Translations under genes and position numbers: made by a program | The notes under the pieces: model-generated | Told to the model about the DNA's origin: nothing | What the model saw: only the letters and a program-made list of their open reading frames with translations | The model's database searches: none | Source of the DNA: Actinomadura sp. DC4 | Lineage (GTDB): Bacteria; Actinomycetota; Actinomycetes; Streptosporangiales; Streptosporangiaceae | Direction of reading: 5' to 3' | Assembly: GCF_030406325.1 (NCBI RefSeq) | Contig: NZ_JAUEQY010000017.1 | Coordinates: 1-64,000, forward strand | DNA length: 64,000 bases | Shown: positions 41,710 to 49,633 of the stretch, piece by piece | Position numbering within the stretch: the first letter of the stretch is position 1 | How the letters are laid out: the number at the start of each line of letters is the position of its first letter

Positions 41710-42714
41710 ATGGCCGTACGTTCCCGGCACAGCGACGGCCGGTCCGCCACCGGCACCGATGAGCCCCTCGCCTCGGTGCCGGTCATCCAGGCGCGCGACC
41801 TTGCCAAGTCCTATCCGGAAGGCCCCGCCGTACGCGGGGTCGACCTGACCGTCCCGGCCGGTCAGACCTTCGGTTTCCTCGGCCCCAACGGAGCCGGGAA
41901 GACCACGACCATCGCGATGCTGTGCACGCTGACGGCGCCGTCCGCCGGGCGGGCCTGGGTCGCCGGTCACGACGTGGTCGCCGACGCGCACCGGGTGCGG
42001 CGCCAGATCGGCCTGGTCTTCCAGGACACCACCCTCGACCAGGGGCTCACCGCCTGGGAGAATCTCCGTTTCCACGCCCGCCTCCACGGCGTTCCGGCGG
42101 CCGACGCCCGGACCCGCGCGCGCGACCTGCTGGACCTGGCCGGGCTGAGCCGGCGGCGCGACTCTTTGGTCGGCACCTTCTCCGGCGGCATGAAACGGCG
42201 CCTGGAGATCGTGCGCGGGCTGATGCACCGGCCCCGGGTGCTGTTCCTGGACGAGCCGACCATCGGCCTCGACCCGCAGACGCGCGCCCAGATCTGGCAC
42301 CACCTGCACGAGCTACGGCGCCGGGAGCGGGTCACCCTCTTCCTGACGACGCACTACCTCGACGAGGCCGAGCACTGCGACCGCATCGCCATCATCGACG
42401 ACGGCCGGATCATCGCCGAGGGCACCCCCGCCGAGCTCAAGACCGTCATCGGCGCGGACCGCGTCGAGCTCCGGTCGAGCGACGACCGGGCCGCCGCCGC
42501 GCAGTTGCGCGACCGGTTCGGCCTGCACGCCACCGAGGGCGAGGGCTCGCTGCGGGTACGCGTCGAGGACGGCGCCGCCTTCGTGCCGCGCATGTGCGCG
42601 GCCCTCACCGTCGCGATCCGGTCGGTCACCGTCGTACGGCCGAGCCTCGACGACGTGTTCTTCCACTACACCGGCCGCACCATCCGCGAGACCGACCAGG
42701 GAGCCAGGCGATGA
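41710..42714 (+). CDS. Lanthipeptide-locus ABC exporter ATPase
   Basis: A 334-residue ATPase: Walker A GPNGAGKTTT, signature FSGGMKRRLEIVRG, Walker B VLFLDEPTIGLDP, switch FLTTHYLDEAEHC, and a C-terminal SLDDVFFHYTGRTIRE. ATG at 41710 has GGAG five bases before it; an earlier in-frame start would include a non-conserved N-terminus. ATGA overlap with the permease gene. Probably exports the lanthipeptide or confers self-protection. It is a close paralogue of the ATPase at 12608-13588. Confidence 0.93.
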   Translation: MAVRSRHSDGRSATGTDEPLASVPVIQARDLAKSYPEGPAVRGVDLTVPAGQTFGFLGPNGAGKTTTIAMLCTLTAPSAGRAWVAGHDVVADAHRVRRQIGLVFQDTTLDQGLTAWENLRFHARLHGVPAADARTRARDLLDLAGLSRRRDSLVGTFSGGMKRRLEIVRGLMHRPRVLFLDEPTIGLDPQTRAQIWHHLHELRRRERVTLFLTTHYLDEAEHCDRIAIIDDGRIIAEGTPAELKTVIGADRVELRSSDDRAAAAQLRDRFGLHATEGEGSLRVRVEDGAAFVPRMCAALTVAIRSVTVVRPSLDDVFFHYTGRTIRETDQGARR

Positions 42715-43544
42715 GCACATCGGCACCCGCCGCCCGGCGGCTCACCGGCGAACTGTCGGCCCTGCTCGTCATCTGGCAGCGCGACATGCTGCACTACCGC
42801 CGTGACCGCCTGAAGATCCTGGTCACGGTGCTCCAGCCGGTCATGATGCTCACGGTCCTGGGCGCGGGCCTGGCCTCGCTGCTGCCCGCCACCGGAGGCG
42901 CCGACTACCGCACCTTCCTGTTCCCCGGCATGCTGATGATGACGATCCAGGCGCCGGCCATCTCGGCCGGCGTCTCGCTGGTGACCGACCGGCAGTCGGG
43001 CTTCCTGCGGGAGATCACCCTGGCGCCCGTACGGCGGGAGACCGTGCTGGTCGGCCGGTGCCTGGGCGGCGCGAGCATCGCCACCTGCCAGGGCGCCCTG
43101 CTCCTGCCGCTGGCAGGCATCGCCGAACTGCCCTACGACCCGGTCACGCTCGCCCTGCTGCTCGGCGAAACGGTGATCATCGCCTTCATGATGACGGCGC
43201 TGGGCGTGCTGCTCGCCATCGCGATCAGCCGCACCGAGTCCTTCTACGCCGTGCTCAGCATCATCACGATGCCGCTGATCTTCTTGTCCGGGGCGATGTT
43301 CCCGGTCAAGGACCTGCCGGGCTGGCTGTTCTCGGCGGTCCTGCTCAACCCCGTGAGCTACGCCGTCGACGCGCTCCGCCGGACGATCACCGCCCGCCTG
43401 CCGGGCCCGGTGCCCGCGGCGCTGTTCGACGGGCCGCACTGGGGCGGCTGGCATCCGCCCGTTCTCCTCGAACTGGCCGGCATCGCCCTGACCGGTGCCA
43501 CGATGCTCGCCTGGGCGGGGCGCCGCTTCGGGCGTGCCTCGTGA
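42711..43544 (+). CDS. Lanthipeptide-locus ABC-2 permease
   Basis: A 277-residue membrane protein with about six helices: IWQRDMLHYRRDRLKILVTV at the N-terminus, GFLREITLAPVRRETVLVGR in the middle, MPLIFLSGAMFPVKDLPGWL after. The ATG at 42711 overlaps the ATPase stop. The same family as the permease at 13592-14461. It pairs with the ATPase to form the exporter. Confidence 0.92.
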   Translation: MSTSAPAARRLTGELSALLVIWQRDMLHYRRDRLKILVTVLQPVMMLTVLGAGLASLLPATGGADYRTFLFPGMLMMTIQAPAISAGVSLVTDRQSGFLREITLAPVRRETVLVGRCLGGASIATCQGALLLPLAGIAELPYDPVTLALLLGETVIIAFMMTALGVLLAIAISRTESFYAVLSIITMPLIFLSGAMFPVKDLPGWLFSAVLLNPVSYAVDALRRTITARLPGPVPAALFDGPHWGGWHPPVLLELAGIALTGATMLAWAGRRFGRAS

Positions 43545-43582
43545 CCTGCTGATTTGCCGACCTGCCGGATCGCGTTGAGCCG

Positions 43583-44899
43583 GTGTTCAGGATCATCGTG
43601 TTGACTGTATCGGTCACCCGCCGTCGAAACCCAAGGTCCTCCGCCTTGACCACCACCGCCTCGGCCATCACGACAACGACCGTTACGGGCCCGGCCGCCA
43701 CCGCGCCCGCACCGCCACCCGCCGGGTCCCGCGACCCCTACTTCGACAACGCGAAATTCCTCGCGGTCGTCCTCGTCGTCATCGGCCACGCCTGGGAGCC
43801 GCTGCGCGCCCAGAACGTCGGCGGCCGGGTGCTGGAGGCCGCGCAGACCTTCGTCTACGCCTTCCATCTGCCGGTCTTCATCGTCATGTGCGGCTACTTC
43901 TCCCGCGGCTTCACGGCCGGCCGCGACCGTACGCGCAAGCTCGTCGCGGCGATCATCGTCCCGTACGTCATCTTCAGCGTGGCCTACCCGCTGTGGGCCG
44001 GGCTGCTCGCGGGGAACCACGTCGGCTGGGACCCTCTCGAGCCGTACTACCTGACCTGGTTCATGCCCGCCCTGCTGCTGTGGCGGCTGTCCACGCCGCT
44101 GTGGCAGCAACTGCGCTACCCGATCACGGCGGCTCTGGTGATCTCGATGATCGCGGGGTTCGTCACCCTGCCGAGCATGCTGAACGCCGCGCAGGTGCTG
44201 TCGTTCCTGCCGTTCTTCGTCATCGGGCTCACCCTGCGCCCCCACCACTTCGCGTTCCTGCGGCGCCGCGCGATGCGAGCCGCCGGCGCGGCGCTGCTGG
44301 TGGCCGGCGGCGGTGCCGCGTACGCGGCCGCGCTCACCGTCGACCCCGAGTGGGTGCACTGGCGGCGCAGCTTCGTCCAGCTCGGCGTCGGCGAACCGGC
44401 CGGCGTGGGCTTCCGGCTGATCGCACTCGGCGCGGCGGTGGCGCTGACCGTGGGGTTCCTGGCGGTCGTGCCCGGCCGCCGCACGTGGTTCACGCGGTTC
44501 GGCTCGGCGAGCATGTACGTCTACCTGCTGCACGGTTTCGTGACGCTCTTCCTGTCCTACCAGGGCTGGTACTACCGGGTCAGCGGCCCGGAGGTCGTGC
44601 TGGTCACCGTGGGCTGCGGGGCGCTGGCGGTCGTGCTGTCCAGCGGCGCCGTACGAGGGGCGTTCCGCTGGGCGGTCGAGCCGCGCATGGACTGGCTGTT
44701 CCAGCCCAGGACGCCGGCCGTCGTCTCAACGCGCGTTGTGAAAAATGACGCCGAGCACGTGCCGGCTGCCGGACCGGACCTCGCTCACGCCGTGCCGCAT
44801 CGCGACCCGCCGGAACCCCCGCGCGCCGGGCACCGGACGGTGCCGCACCGGGAAGACCAGCCCCTGGCCGACCCCCGGCCGGGCGACGACCGGCCGTGA
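43583..44899 (+). CDS. Membrane acyltransferase family 3 protein
   Basis: A 438-residue protein with about ten transmembrane helices of the acyltransferase-3 family. Catalytic His is in VVIGHAWEP near residue 69 and the characteristic AFHLPVFIVMCGYFSRGF follows. The start is uncertain: GTG at 43583, or TTG at 43647 just before the conserved part. The C-terminal 60 residues, from VVKNDAEHVP on, are Pro/His-rich, cover the 2OG-oxygenase gene in antisense, and do not look like family sequence. It could acylate a sugar or the lanthipeptide. Confidence 0.82.
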   Translation: MFRIIVLTVSVTRRRNPRSSALTTTASAITTTTVTGPAATAPAPPPAGSRDPYFDNAKFLAVVLVVIGHAWEPLRAQNVGGRVLEAAQTFVYAFHLPVFIVMCGYFSRGFTAGRDRTRKLVAAIIVPYVIFSVAYPLWAGLLAGNHVGWDPLEPYYLTWFMPALLLWRLSTPLWQQLRYPITAALVISMIAGFVTLPSMLNAAQVLSFLPFFVIGLTLRPHHFAFLRRRAMRAAGAALLVAGGGAAYAAALTVDPEWVHWRRSFVQLGVGEPAGVGFRLIALGAAVALTVGFLAVVPGRRTWFTRFGSASMYVYLLHGFVTLFLSYQGWYYRVSGPEVVLVTVGCGALAVVLSSGAVRGAFRWAVEPRMDWLFQPRTPAVVSTRVVKNDAEHVPAAGPDLAHAVPHRDPPEPPRAGHRTVPHREDQPLADPRPGDDRP

Positions 44900-45457
44900 C
44901 TGCTGCCGGGGCCGCTGCTCCACGAAAACGCTCTCGCCGCCGGTGAAGTCGGCGTCGGGCACGCTGAGCATGAACGCCACCTGCAGCGGGAACGTCACCT
45001 CGCCGTAGACGTCCTGGTGCAGGCAGTTGTGACCACCGGGCCCGTACCTCAGCAGCAGGGGCGTCGGCCGGTGCTGACCCGCTGCGGCGCAGCGTTCCCG
45101 CAGGTCATCGAGGCGCTCGGGGAACGCCGGCTCGCCCAGCCGGGCGGCCCAGCGGTTCGCGATGCGCGCCAGCGGCGGGTACAGGGCCTCCCGCAGCTCT
45201 CCTACGGGGTCCGGGAGCGGGTCGGCGAAATAGCGGTAGGAGCCCTCGCCGAACGCGTGCCGGGCCATCACGATCGTGCTGCGGAACAGCTCGTCCCGGT
45301 CGTAGAGCGCGATGAGCTCGGCGCAGCGCTCGGGCGTCAGGAGCGGCTGGGTCACCGCGATCCCGGTGCGGTCGAGCTCGGCCTCCAGCCTCGCCCAGTC
45401 CGGGCCGGTCTCGGCGATCTCGCCGGTCTCGTCGGTGAGGATCATCTGCTCGGTCAT
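44726..45457 (-). CDS. 2-oxoglutarate/Fe(II)-dependent oxygenase
   Basis: A 243-residue non-haem iron oxygenase of the prolyl-4-hydroxylase-like fold. CLHQDVYGEVTFPLQVAF carries HxD, and MRHGVSEVRSGSRHVLGVIF carries the distal His and the Arg that binds 2-oxoglutarate. ATG at 45457 has GGGGAG upstream. The gene overlaps the acyltransferase tail by 174 bp on the opposite strand. It is near the lanthipeptide genes and could hydroxylate a peptide residue, but its substrate is unknown. Confidence 0.85.
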   Translation of the reverse strand: MTEQMILTDETGEIAETGPDWARLEAELDRTGIAVTQPLLTPERCAELIALYDRDELFRSTIVMARHAFGEGSYRYFADPLPDPVGELREALYPPLARIANRWAARLGEPAFPERLDDLRERCAAAGQHRPTPLLLRYGPGGHNCLHQDVYGEVTFPLQVAFMLSVPDADFTGGESVFVEQRPRQQSRPVVARPGVGQGLVFPVRHRPVPGARGFRRVAMRHGVSEVRSGSRHVLGVIFHNAR

Positions 45458-45492
45458 GCGTCTCCCCCTGTCGGCTGAAGTCGTCCTCCTGG

Positions 45493-45524
45493 GGAACACC
45501 GGCCGGGCTCAGAGGGTTGCGCGG
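45493..45524. repeat. Left copy of a 32-bp direct repeat
   Basis: Identical over 32 bp to 48596-48627, beginning GGAACACCGGCCGGGCTCAG. Weaker similarity extends about 25 bp further left (CTGTCGGC at 45468). It contains the stop codon of the toxin-like gene (45509-45511). Confidence 0.9.
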
Positions 45525-47932
45525 TCGGCTGGACCCGGCGACCCGGCCCAGGCCACGGCGACATTGACACAGAACTCACCGTCGCTGCGGCGAGGGTATC
45601 TCCAGCGCAGGCCGGCGGAATCGGTCACTGCGTTCGCCTGATCCCTGTGGGCGACGCGGAGTCCCACGCCGGCCTGCGCGCCCCCTAGCGCACCGACCGC
45701 CCGGTCGCCGGCCGGCCGCACCTGCTCGGAGACGAGCCGGAAACCGCGTCCCACGCCTGTAATGAAGGCTTCGGCGACGATCGATGCTCTTCCGCCGAGT
45801 GCGAGCCTGAGCTCATAGGAGCTCAGCCGGTCGTGGACGTAGCGGACGAGGCTCTCATCCGCGACCGGTCGGCGACCGCGGTCACGAAGCGCCTGGTTCA
45901 CCCGATCCACCGTGAACGCCAGTTTCTCGCGGTCGAGCGGTATCGGTGCGGGGAGACTCTCCTCCCTGCGCGGGTATCGCTGTTGCGGGCCTCCGAGATC
46001 GTCATAAAGCTCTCGCAAATATGCGCTCTCGTGAGGAAGTTCCTGGTCGTAGGGCCTCCCGAACACCAGCCCCGAAAAATACTCGGCCACGAACTCGTGC
46101 GGGCTTTTCCCGTTTCCTGCATAGTGACTGATTCGTTCTATCCAGGAGCTCTTCGCCGGGTCGATCAGTGCGGTACGACTCAGGTCGACGATGGAGAACT
46201 CGTCGGCGAGATGGTGACCGAGCTCGTGCACGATGAGCGCCACTTCCACCTCTTCGAAGTGGCCGGCCAGCTGCCGTGCCGCTCCGGGGCGATGCCGCAG
46301 AGACTCTATCTCTCCGATTATCAGGCTGTTGACGCCTTCGTAGTAGGCCGCACCGACCGACGGAAAGCCGTAGATTGCGATCTCGGTGATGTCCAGCGTG
46401 GGAGGACGTCCCGGCCGGACCGGGGGCGTGCTGCCGATGGTCAGCCATCGTGTGTACTTGGGCAGCCACACCTCAAGATCCGGCACCTCGAACCCCGCGG
46501 CCTGGACATGGTCGACCGCTCGCCGCACCCACCCGATCCGTCTGTCCACCACGGGCTGAGGGGTGGTCGGATCGTAATGTACGGCGATTTGTGTTCCGCC
46601 GGCGGTAAGGGTGCGCGTCGCGAAGGCGGGCGTTCCTTCCTCACCTCGATGATTAAGGTCCCGGTCGGTGCTCCGATCCTGGCGATTCAGATAAATGTTT
46701 TCTATCTCGGGATATCTGTGCCTTACCGAATCCGTCATGAGTTCGCGCACGACGTCATCGGGCAGGTCGGATGCCACACCGGCCCGCGTTTTGATGGCCG
46801 TGACCTGCCTGTCCCTGTCCTCCCGTGCGATGACGGCATTCCTACTCAGCATTTGCTGGACGTCGCGAGCGGCGAAATTCTGCTGATGAGCGGTCAGGGA
46901 CCCGGAGGCGGTGAGCCGGTAGAGATGTTTGGCCAGGGACGGCGCGAGGTCGTAGTAGCGCCCACGTCGTGCGCGCTCGGCCGCGTCGGGCGGGAGGGTG
47001 TCGACTCCCCACCAACCGGGGCCTCGCCCCGGACGGGGATCACGGGCAGGCCTGCCGAGAACGCCCGGGCCCGGCTCCGGGGTGGCGCCGATGTGGGAGG
47101 TGGCCTTGTCGGTGAGCGCCTCGACGATCGACCCGCCGGCCAGCGTCCGGAGGGGTTCGCTGGTCACCGGTTGTGCGGTGGTCAGATCGATGTGCAGGGC
47201 ACGGGCGTCGGCGACGGGACCGAGGGGGCTGTTCAGCGGGTCGGTCATGGCGGGGGTGAGGTCTTTGAGCACGGCGGTGTGGCCGTCGTAGTCGAGGACC
47301 TTGACGCCCTGGGTCGTGTTGATGAGCACGAGGGCGTGGCCGACCGTGGAGCGGCCGACGATGACGGTCGTGGCGGTGTTCTCGCGCTCGACCGTCTCGA
47401 CCACGGCTCTCCAGGACCGGACTCGTTCCCAGCTTCCGGGCTGGTTCAGCCGGCGCCGCGCGCTCGGATCCGCCGAGGCCGCCGCGTCATCGACCCATCG
47501 CACCCCCGCCGGCGGTTTGACGCCTTGGCGGAAGACCCCGGCCAGGACCGCTTCGGCGAACTCCAGGCAACGCCCGGCGACGTCGGGGACACGATTGCGC
47601 TCGACCTGACCGGTCGCATACGACAGCACCTGGAGCAGCTGGTCGTCCGCGTCGGCCGCCGGACCGCCCATCTGGGCCGGCGGCTGATAGGGAAGGCCGT
47701 TTTCCCGGCCGGTGGCCCGGCCCCGGGGCCCGACCGCGCGCAACGCCTTGGCCTTGACGCTCAGGCCGGCGTCGGGGTTTCGCGGCAACGGCACGTACCG
47801 CACCCGGCCATCGTCACCGACGGCCGGCATGTACACGGCGGCTTCCACACACGCGGCGACGCTGTGGCCGGAGGCCCGCCAATCAACCACCGGGACCGCC
47901 ACCGGCCCGGCGCCCACGCCTGATCCCGACAC
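45509..47932 (-). CDS. Large toxin-like protein with papain-like and metallopeptidase domains
   Basis: An 807-residue protein without a signal peptide. After a conserved N-terminus (HSVAACVEAAVYMPAVG), residues about 115-220 look like a papain-fold toxin domain: Cys122 in RCLEFAEAVL, His199 in GHALVLIN, Asp214 in VKVLDYDG. Residues about 475-660 contain a zinc metallopeptidase: HELGHH (569-574) with downstream PHEFVAEYFSGL (Glu617), similar in layout to anthrax lethal-factor-like toxin domains. GTG at 47932 has AGGGG upstream; TTG at 47947 is the alternative. Base composition is visibly lower in GC than the neighbours. The last few codons lie in the direct repeat. No immunity gene is recognised. 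Confidence 0.75.
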   Translation of the reverse strand: MSGSGVGAGPVAVPVVDWRASGHSVAACVEAAVYMPAVGDDGRVRYVPLPRNPDAGLSVKAKALRAVGPRGRATGRENGLPYQPPAQMGGPAADADDQLLQVLSYATGQVERNRVPDVAGRCLEFAEAVLAGVFRQGVKPPAGVRWVDDAAASADPSARRRLNQPGSWERVRSWRAVVETVERENTATTVIVGRSTVGHALVLINTTQGVKVLDYDGHTAVLKDLTPAMTDPLNSPLGPVADARALHIDLTTAQPVTSEPLRTLAGGSIVEALTDKATSHIGATPEPGPGVLGRPARDPRPGRGPGWWGVDTLPPDAAERARRGRYYDLAPSLAKHLYRLTASGSLTAHQQNFAARDVQQMLSRNAVIAREDRDRQVTAIKTRAGVASDLPDDVVRELMTDSVRHRYPEIENIYLNRQDRSTDRDLNHRGEEGTPAFATRTLTAGGTQIAVHYDPTTPQPVVDRRIGWVRRAVDHVQAAGFEVPDLEVWLPKYTRWLTIGSTPPVRPGRPPTLDITEIAIYGFPSVGAAYYEGVNSLIIGEIESLRHRPGAARQLAGHFEEVEVALIVHELGHHLADEFSIVDLSRTALIDPAKSSWIERISHYAGNGKSPHEFVAEYFSGLVFGRPYDQELPHESAYLRELYDDLGGPQQRYPRREESLPAPIPLDREKLAFTVDRVNQALRDRGRRPVADESLVRYVHDRLSSYELRLALGGRASIVAEAFITGVGRGFRLVSEQVRPAGDRAVGALGGAQAGVGLRVAHRDQANAVTDSAGLRWRYPRRSDGEFCVNVAVAWAGSPGPADRATL

Positions 47933-48089
47933 CAACCCGCCCCTCAATACCGTGTCCCGGACGCCCCCAGTCTGCCTAACTCAGGGAGAAATCGGTGCCC
48001 CCTTTCGAGGCGAACCGGGAGCCGTTCGTACTCGCGTACGGAACGGCGGGGTCGTGGACGGACGGCGGGCCGGAGCCGGCGTTCGTGAG

Positions 48090-48270
48090 GGGACCGTCCT
48101 GCAGGACCTCACCGGCCAACCCGAGATCCTCACCTCGCTCGGCGTCGCCGAGGACCGGATCTACCTCGACAAGCGACCGGCCGGTACCAGCGATACCAGC
48201 CTGCGCTCGGCCGGCCCTGGCCGCCGTACGCGCCGGCGACACCCTCGTGGTCGCGAGGCTCGACCGCTCG
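48090..48270 (+). pseudogene. Decayed serine recombinase (resolvase) remnant
   Basis: Parts of a resolvase/invertase N-terminal catalytic domain are readable in two frames: ILTSLGVAEDRIYLDKRPAGTS in one, then ALAAVRAGDTLVVARLDRS in another about 30 bases later. The pattern (LTxLGVxxDRIYxDxGLTGT ... ALAAxRAGDTLVVxKLDRLARS) is standard for this family. A frameshift near 48200-48215 and loss of the catalytic Ser segment and DNA-binding domain make it nonfunctional. Confidence 0.78.
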
Positions 48271-48379
48271 AACCCGTGCGCGTACGGGCGAGACCGAGGT
48301 CGCCGCGGGCGGGACCAGCAGGTACGCGTACAGGCTCGGTATCGCGATGGGCCGATCACGTCGTCGTCCCAGCGGCCCA

Positions 48380-48484
48380 GCGCGATCACCGCGCGTACCG
48401 GCGGTCGGTGGTGGCCCTCGACCGCGGCGCGGGCCTCCTCGTGCAGGGCCGGGCCGTTCTGCGGGACGACCGGCCGGCCGCCGG
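48380..48484 (+). pseudogene. Displaced copy of the 15.5-kb dehydrogenase/deaminase junction
   Basis: This stretch closely matches 15487-15587: it repeats the CGCGATCACC just before the dehydrogenase gene, the short gap, and the 3' end of the deaminase gene (QNGPALHEEARAAVEGHH on the minus strand, compared with QEGPALHEEARAAVEGYY). It ends abruptly at about 48484, and the deaminase active site is not present. The sequence from 48271 to 48379 shows nothing recognisable. Confidence 0.8.
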
Positions 48485-48580
48485 GTCGGCGACACCCGGG
48501 GCGCCGGGCGGAAGCATCTACGGCCTCCCTGCCCACACCCGATGACCTTTGGGCCAGGGCCGCCGGGAAGCCTCTGTCGG

Positions 48581-48605
48581 CCGGTGTTCCCCCGAGGAAC
48601 ACCGG
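48581..48605. terminator. Hairpin terminator of the NERD gene
   Basis: CCGGTGTTCC and GGAACACCGG pair perfectly across a 5-base CCCGA loop, 24 bp beyond the NERD gene stop. Its right arm is the start of the 32-bp direct repeat; the left copy of the repeat at 45493 lacks the left arm. Confidence 0.75.
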
Positions 48606-48627
48606 CCGGGCTCAGAGGGTTGCGCGG
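48596..48627. repeat. Right copy of the 32-bp direct repeat
   Basis: Identical to 45493-45524. It ends 1 bp before the NERD stop codon at 48629-48631. The two copies bound a 3.07-kb segment with the toxin-like gene, the recombinase remnant and the displaced junction. Confidence 0.9.
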
Positions 48628-48628
48628 G

Positions 48629-49384
48629 TCAGCGGACGATGAGGGCCTGGCGGCTGATGGGCAGGGAGTGCGCGGCCTCGTAGATGGCCGCGATCTCTTC
48701 GGGCGTGTAGCGGATCCGCCGGTTGCGGATCCAGTGGGGGAGACGGTGGGCCCGCAGCATCGTGATGCCCTCGGCGCTCACCCTGCCGCGCCGGAGGTCG
48801 CCGCCGTACACGACGAGCACCGGTTCGACGGGTACCTCGCCGTCGAGCCGCTTGCCCAGCATTTCGGCGGCCAGACGGGCGGTCTCGCGAAATTCGGCGG
48901 CCATCTTCTTACCCGGCCGTTCATCGACATATAGTGTGCCGCCGTATTCGGCTATTTCGGTCTCCGGCGGTACGGCCCGATTCTCGATGAGGAGCACGCC
49001 GGTACTCCCGATCACCAAATGGTCGAGCTGACCGCGCCCGGGGATGTTCCGGCCGTGCAGCACGCGGAATCCGCGCGGCTCGACGAACGCCCGCAGGATG
49101 CGTGCCGTACGGCGCTCGCCCCGCTGTCCCTTGCGCCACACGCTCTCGGCCGCGCGCTTGCGCCAGTGCCACAGAGCGTCGGCGCCCGCGGCCACCAGCG
49201 CCAGCAGCAGTCCCCACCACAACGACAGCACCCAGGTGCCGATGACCAGGGCCGCGGCGGCGATCGCGCCTCGGACCTGCAGCCGCCGGCGCAGGCCCTG
49301 CGCCCACAGCTGCTCGTGGATGGACTGCGGGGACCCGCCGACGAACGCGGGGTTGTCGGCAACGTAGATCGACTTACCTATCAT
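48629..49384 (-). CDS. NERD-domain membrane protein
   Basis: A 251-residue protein. Two hydrophobic segments (about residues 38-75, AAAALVIGTWVLSLWWGLLL) precede a nuclease-related NERD domain: KGQRGERRTARILRAFVEPR, then VLHGRNIPGRGQLDHLVIGSTGVLLIEN, then YGGTLYVDERPGKK. ATG at 49384 is chosen over the upstream ORF extension, which is AT-rich and non-conserved. NERD domains are inferred endonuclease-like; its cellular role here is unknown. It flanks the toxin island. Confidence 0.85.
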   Translation of the reverse strand: MIGKSIYVADNPAFVGGSPQSIHEQLWAQGLRRRLQVRGAIAAAALVIGTWVLSLWWGLLLALVAAGADALWHWRKRAAESVWRKGQRGERRTARILRAFVEPRGFRVLHGRNIPGRGQLDHLVIGSTGVLLIENRAVPPETEIAEYGGTLYVDERPGKKMAAEFRETARLAAEMLGKRLDGEVPVEPVLVVYGGDLRRGRVSAEGITMLRAHRLPHWIRNRRIRYTPEEIAAIYEAAHSLPISRQALIVR

Positions 49385-49633
49385 TTTTCGAAGCCTTTCC
49401 GCGATACCGCCTTCATTGTTACCGGCAACGCGGAAAACTGCACTAGCAGGTAAGGAAGTTAGCTCCGGAATGTCAATCTTGCAGAATGTGTAATGCATCC
49501 GTTGATAAAACTTTCACTGCAAGGTACCGGACGGTACGAACGAGTCGCCCGAGGCTCCCGTGCAGCGGTGGCCGACCATGTCGGCAGCCGGTTGAACGGC
49601 CGACGATGTGTCACGCCCGGGCCGGATGGGCGG
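49385..49633. other. AT-richer intergenic region, no gene seen
   Basis: Contains the NERD promoter region and a stretch (49490-49520) with TGATAAAACTTTCACTGC that is unusually AT-rich for this genome. The minus-strand frame of the NERD gene stays open into it for about 38 codons (HYTFCKIDIPELTSLPASAV), but I do not call it coding. No RNA gene was recognised. Confidence 0.4.

Noticed and set aside
45833-47923. A 696-residue plus-strand protein opposite the toxin gene
   Set aside because: Its composition is that of an antisense shadow, whereas the minus frame has family motifs (HELGHH, GHALVLIN).
47995-48642. A 215-residue plus-strand protein in the island
   Set aside because: It strings together a frameshifted recombinase piece and antisense of the deaminase copy, so it is not a gene.
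48629-49384. NERD protein as the immunity factor of the toxin
   Set aside because: It lies outside the direct repeats and has no link to known immunity families; only proximity supports it.
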